The notes under the pieces were generated by a model. The model did no database searches and was not told where the DNA came from. It was given only the letters and a program-made list of their open reading frames with translations. From Flavobacteriales bacterium (GTDB taxonomy: Bacteria; Bacteroidota; Bacteroidia; Flavobacteriales; Flavobacteriaceae), in NCBI GenBank assembly GCA_024641135.1, contig JAHEDS010000008.1:1-54728 (forward strand): a stretch of DNA of 54,728 bases, given 5' to 3'. Each line of letters begins with the position of its first letter. Position 1 is the stretch's first letter. Of the stretch, positions 51,086 through 54,728 are shown piece after piece. The position numbers and the translations under genes were made by a program.

Positions 51086-51093
51086 TACATTAG
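51086..51093 (+). promoter_or_regulatory. Probable -7 promoter box of the CE8 gene
   Basis: TACATTAG, one mismatch from TAnnTTTG, adjacent to the operator, as in front of the PL1 gene at 49649. Confidence 0.5.
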
Positions 51094-51107
51094 CGTAATC
51101 GATTACA
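51094..51107. promoter_or_regulatory. LacI-type operator in front of the CE8 gene
   Basis: CGTAATCGATTACA, one mismatch from the palindrome. It is 145 bp before the start codon, giving this gene the longest leader of the set. Confidence 0.8.
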
Positions 51108-51252
51108 TTAATTATAAATATAGAGTTCCCAATCTCGTCTTCACCTACTTCTTTTAATAGAATAATTGTTCTGTTCGAATGATGTTTATAGTATTGAGGC
51201 ATCATGTTTTGGTATTTTGATAATATCCTTTATAACTAAATTAATTAGAAAG

Positions 51253-54200
51253 ATGAAGAAACTTTACTTTATTATTGCTTTGTTGCTTATCACAATTAAA
51301 GGCCAAAGCCAAACAACTATTTCTTATAACTTAGCAGATCAATCAACCTTTACTAATACAGGAGTTCAATGGGATCCTGTAACTTCTACCACAAGTCCAG
51401 ATGGCCTATTAAGAACACAAGCATCTACAAGTCAGTGGCATAGTGCTGGTTATGGAATTGTTTTTAAAAATACCAACTCCCTTGAAATCGATGTCACAGG
51501 TACAAGTATTATCCGTTTTTATGGGTCGATTTATAGTTCGGGAATAATGAATGGAGGAACAACATTAGGAGGAAATGAAATAGGAAGTGTAGATGTTCAA
51601 GTGGCAGTTGATAAAACTGGATTCTATGAATTTAGTTATGTTGGAGGAGCAGCTACTTTATATTTCACATTTAATGGGTCTAATGCATACACCCCTTCAA
51701 TTGAAATAACCTACCCGTACACTTTCTATAATTTAACAGATCAATCTACATTTACTAATAGTGGAGTGCAATGGGATCCAGTGACTTCTACTACTAGTCC
51801 AGATGGTAAATTAAGAACGCAAGCACCAACAAGTCAATGGCATAGCTCTGGTTATGGCGTTGTTTTTAAGGATAGTAATTCATTAGAAGTTGATGTTGAA
51901 ACTGGTAGCAGTACTATTCGTTTTTATGGGTCGACATATAGTTCAGGAACAATGAATGGAGGCACAACAATTGCCGGTATTGATTTAGGTTCTGCAGATG
52001 TGAAAGTAACTACAGATAAGACCGGTTATTACGAATTTAATTATGTGGGTGGTCCTACAACTTTATATTTTACATTTAGCGGTTCTAATGCGTACACACC
52101 ATCTATAATGGTAACAACTCTAGCTGTTTCAATTGTAAAAACAGACGTTTGGGATTTTGGTGCAGAACAATTAGATGAGGTTCTTTACAACAATATGTTA
52201 TCGGAATCCATTATTAACTCATGGTACACCTATGTTGATCCACAAGTTCCTGGTGAAGCTGGAAGAAATATTTCTTCATTCTCTGCTGGTGATTTTGGAT
52301 ATGTCTCTAGTAGTACAACTAGTGATAGACTTAGAACAACCAACACAAATATAACAAGATGGGATGCGAATATTGCGAGTTCTGCGAACTTTACGGGTCG
52401 ATTATATGTGAATTCTGGTGGTAATACCGGGAGATATTTAACTCTTAATTTAAACGAGGACGACGAAGTTACTATTGAAGGACGGACGGACGCTGGAGGT
52501 GTTTTTAATTTTGAATATGCTGCAGATCCTGTTGCACAAACAGATCAAGTAACTGTTCCAGCTGCAGAAACAACTATTAAATTTGTAGCAAAAACCGCAG
52601 GAACATATCATGTGTTTGATACATCGGGTAAACCAAGTTATTTTAGAGTTTATAGAAAAGCGGCTACTTATAAAACCTTAACAGGTATAGTAGATGAAAC
52701 CAATGCTCCTGGTATTCCTGGAGGTTATTCTATCGAATTTACTAATGAAGCTGGTAAAACCTTTTCGACGGTTGTTGCTGGAGGAACGTATAGTATCGAT
52801 TTACCAATTGAATATACCTATGAACTTAGTTTGGGTGATGCCAATGGTTATGTTATCTCAAATGGTGATAGTATAACAGTTTCAGATGCTACAATTTCTT
52901 ATGATATAGATGTAATTCAAGTCGATTTATATACAGTAACCGGAGCAATTTCTGGTTTATCAGACGTGTCTAATCTAGTATTACATTATACTCCAGACCC
53001 AGCTGCTAATAAAATTTTTGTACCTAAACCTGTTGTAGATACTGGTTTATCAACTTATAGTGTTAAACTTGAACCTGGAGTTGAATATACCATTTCAGCT
53101 GATGGTGTTAATGATGATGAAATTTTAGCAAATACCATTACAATTGCTGGTGATGAGTCTTCAGATATTATTTTTACACCGAAGCCAGTATATAATGTTG
53201 CTATCAATACCCCAGGGTTAGATACCTCACAAAAAAGTGATTTAGAGCTAACATTTAGCAATAAGAACGAATCGGGATATTCATATAATTTTACCAATGT
53301 AACAACAGTTGCGTTACGCGATGGTGTTTATACCGTAGACTATAATGGCTTAGATGCTTATCCAATTGAATTGGCATTAACTTCAAATTTAATAGTTAAT
53401 GGTGCTAATACATCAAAAGATTTAACATTTATCCCAGTAACAGAATGGGTTTTTAATGATCGAAATATATCCTCTGCAACCGCTTACAAAGGTCTCGTAT
53501 TTACAGGAAGTGTTAATGTTAGAGGCTCTAACGGTGATCTCAATGCAGGATCAGGAGCAACCATTTCAATTCCTGTGAAAGTAGGAGATAAAGTGCTAAT
53601 TACAGATTACTATCAGTCAAATTATTCTATTGATGGTGGTACTACTATTGAAAACACTTCTGGAAGTACTAATACAAAAATAACAACAGAATATGTTTAT
53701 CCTGGAGCTACCGACGGAACTGTAACTATAACTACTGGAGGCACTTCTTATTTTGTGTCCATTAAAGTTTTAGAGATAGTTCCATTTAGCCCTACTATTA
53801 CAGTTGGAGTTGGTAAAGATTATCAAACTATTAATGAAGCATTAAATGCCATCGCATTAATGGATAGACCAAGTGATGAGCGAGTTACTGTTGAGATTGA
53901 TCCGGGAAATTATGAAGAAATGCTTGTTATCAACAGTCCTAATGTGACATTGAAAAATGCAGCGTTAACACCTACTATTGCTTTATTAAATAAAGGAGTT
54001 GATATTGATGCTAATGCAGTTAGAATTACATCTTATTATGGGCAGAAATATAATTTTTTTAGTCAAGGACTGGATAATAAATGGCATGCAGACGTTTTAG
54101 CTGTAAACAAAGATAATGGATATACAGATTATGTGAATAAAGAAGGTACGGGTAATGGCGCTTCTTATTGGAATGCAACGGTGGTCGTTACGGCTAATGG

Positions 54201-54728
54201 GTTTACAGCAGAAGATATTATTCTTGAAAACTCATTTAACCAATACATTTCTCTCAAGGAATCACAGGATGTTGTTCAGCCTAAAGGAAGTGATCCGGTA
54301 AGACCTACAAACTATGGAAATACAAGTGTTCAAGACAGGTCTGCTGGTTATGTTACACAAGCAGCTGCTATTGGTATTGCTAATAATGCAGATAAAGTCA
54401 TTTTAAATAATTGTAGAGTGGTTGGTCGTCAGGATTCATTTTATGGAGGTACAGGAGCCAGAGTGGTTGTTTATAAAGGCGCTATGATGGGAGCGGTAGA
54501 TTACATTTTTGGCGCTATGACTGCTGTTTTTTACCAAACAGACTTTGTGTTAAATACTAGTGATTCGGGTAGTGATGCAGCCTATATTACTGCTGCTCAA
54601 CAAAGTAGTGGAAGAGGTTTTTTAATGTATGAATGTCATGTGAAATCTCCGATTCCAAATGTTGAAACGGCTTCTGTAAATGGATCGAAACCCGGGTATT
54701 TTGGTCGTCCATGGGCACCAAATACAAG
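51253..54728 (+). CDS. Giant multimodular CE8 pectinesterase (partial, cut by window end)
   Basis: The frame opens at the ATG 51253 with a signal peptide (LYFIIALLLITIKGQSQ) and stays open to the window end, giving at least 1158 residues. Residues 25-156 and 159-290 are tandem beta-sandwich modules sharing DQSTFTN, QWDPVTSTTSPDG and TLYFTF. Residues about 297-470 and 730-847 are related sandwiches, separated by three Ig-like modules (about 472-555, 557-645, 647-730). The CE8 helix starts near 849: QAAAIGI (Gln1036), GRQDSFYGG (Asp1061), GAVDYIFG (nucleophile Asp1083), GRPW (Arg1152). It demethylates pectin ahead of the lyases. The C-terminus is outside the window, so a T9SS signal cannot be checked. 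Confidence 0.93.
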   Translation, partial: MKKLYFIIALLLITIKGQSQTTISYNLADQSTFTNTGVQWDPVTSTTSPDGLLRTQASTSQWHSAGYGIVFKNTNSLEIDVTGTSIIRFYGSIYSSGIMNGGTTLGGNEIGSVDVQVAVDKTGFYEFSYVGGAATLYFTFNGSNAYTPSIEITYPYTFYNLTDQSTFTNSGVQWDPVTSTTSPDGKLRTQAPTSQWHSSGYGVVFKDSNSLEVDVETGSSTIRFYGSTYSSGTMNGGTTIAGIDLGSADVKVTTDKTGYYEFNYVGGPTTLYFTFSGSNAYTPSIMVTTLAVSIVKTDVWDFGAEQLDEVLYNNMLSESIINSWYTYVDPQVPGEAGRNISSFSAGDFGYVSSSTTSDRLRTTNTNITRWDANIASSANFTGRLYVNSGGNTGRYLTLNLNEDDEVTIEGRTDAGGVFNFEYAADPVAQTDQVTVPAAETTIKFVAKTAGTYHVFDTSGKPSYFRVYRKAATYKTLTGIVDETNAPGIPGGYSIEFTNEAGKTFSTVVAGGTYSIDLPIEYTYELSLGDANGYVISNGDSITVSDATISYDIDVIQVDLYTVTGAISGLSDVSNLVLHYTPDPAANKIFVPKPVVDTGLSTYSVKLEPGVEYTISADGVNDDEILANTITIAGDESSDIIFTPKPVYNVAINTPGLDTSQKSDLELTFSNKNESGYSYNFTNVTTVALRDGVYTVDYNGLDAYPIELALTSNLIVNGANTSKDLTFIPVTEWVFNDRNISSATAYKGLVFTGSVNVRGSNGDLNAGSGATISIPVKVGDKVLITDYYQSNYSIDGGTTIENTSGSTNTKITTEYVYPGATDGTVTITTGGTSYFVSIKVLEIVPFSPTITVGVGKDYQTINEALNAIALMDRPSDERVTVEIDPGNYEEMLVINSPNVTLKNAALTPTIALLNKGVDIDANAVRITSYYGQKYNFFSQGLDNKWHADVLAVNKDNGYTDYVNKEGTGNGASYWNATVVVTANGFTAEDIILENSFNQYISLKESQDVVQPKGSDPVRPTNYGNTSVQDRSAGYVTQAAAIGIANNADKVILNNCRVVGRQDSFYGGTGARVVVYKGAMMGAVDYIFGAMTAVFYQTDFVLNTSDSGSDAAYITAAQQSSGRGFLMYECHVKSPIPNVETASVNGSKPGYFGRPWAPNT
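51325..52128 (+). repeat. 402-bp tandem repeat encoding two beta-sandwich modules of the CE8 protein
   Basis: Unit 1 begins at the codon for Tyr25 (51325) and unit 2 at Tyr159 (51727), an exact 402-bp period. Long stretches match at DNA level, for example around CAATGGGATCC and AGTCCAGATGG in both units. The similarity suggests an internal duplication younger than the other modules of the protein. Confidence 0.85.

Noticed and set aside
52694-53297. Short frames on both strands within the last 3 kb
   Set aside because: They lie inside the long CE8 frame that runs off the window end.
1-54728. Search for tRNA, rRNA, CRISPR arrays, insertion sequences and integrases
   Set aside because: None was recognised by eye; a covariance-model search would be needed to exclude small RNAs.

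Overview
The window looks like a chromosome segment of a Bacteroidota organism, most likely a marine Flavobacteriaceae member. The evidence is AT-rich DNA, a SusC/SusD pair, many lipoproteins with a Cys at the end of the signal peptide, type IX secretion (T9SS) C-terminal sorting domains, and promoters of the Bacteroidota -7 type (TAnnTTTG). No rRNA, tRNA, CRISPR array, transposase or phage gene was recognised.

Positions 1-5.2 kb hold small unknown proteins (two of them paralogs flanking a VOC-fold protein), a GT-C type glycosyltransferase, a TolB/WD40-like propeller lipoprotein and an M28 peptidase with a PDZ domain. Positions 5.2-11.5 kb hold a cellulose-synthase-like GT2, a DPM1-like GT2, a NapH-like polyferredoxin membrane protein, an FAD/NAD oxidoreductase and a GH113-like lipoprotein. 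Positions 11.4-17.3 kb (minus strand) form a compact eight-gene arsenosugar biosynthesis cluster: an AhpD-like protein, radical SAM ArsS, rhodanese, DUF2064 transferase, purine nucleoside phosphorylase, ArsM methyltransferase, DUF547 protein and GT2. The expected logic is arsenite methylation, 5'-deoxyadenosyl transfer, loss of adenine, then conjugation.

Positions 18.8 kb to the window end are a pectin utilisation locus. An eight-gene operon (kduI-kduD-uxaC-kdgK-kdgA-MFS-uxaB-uxaA) encodes all cytoplasmic steps from galacturonate and from the unsaturated uronate product to pyruvate and glyceraldehyde 3-phosphate. A convergent LacI-family regulator follows, then susC-susD with a DUF4957/DUF5123-like protein, a PL10 pectate lyase, a minus-strand operon (GH28, DUF4861, GH105, GH43, CE12, esterase), three PL1 lyases, and a very large multimodular CE8 pectinesterase cut by the window end. 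T9SS enzymes and lipoproteins would cut and de-esterify pectin outside, SusCD would import fragments, GH28/GH105 would trim them, and the operon would catabolise the uronates.

The main new observation is regulatory. A 14-bp palindrome, TGTAATCGATTACA, occurs seven times with a ten-base core conserved. All copies are intergenic, one in front of each transcription unit of the pectin locus including the LacI gene itself, and most abut or overlap a -7 promoter box. This predicts one LacI repressor controlling the locus, in place of the hybrid two-component or ECF regulators common in such loci.
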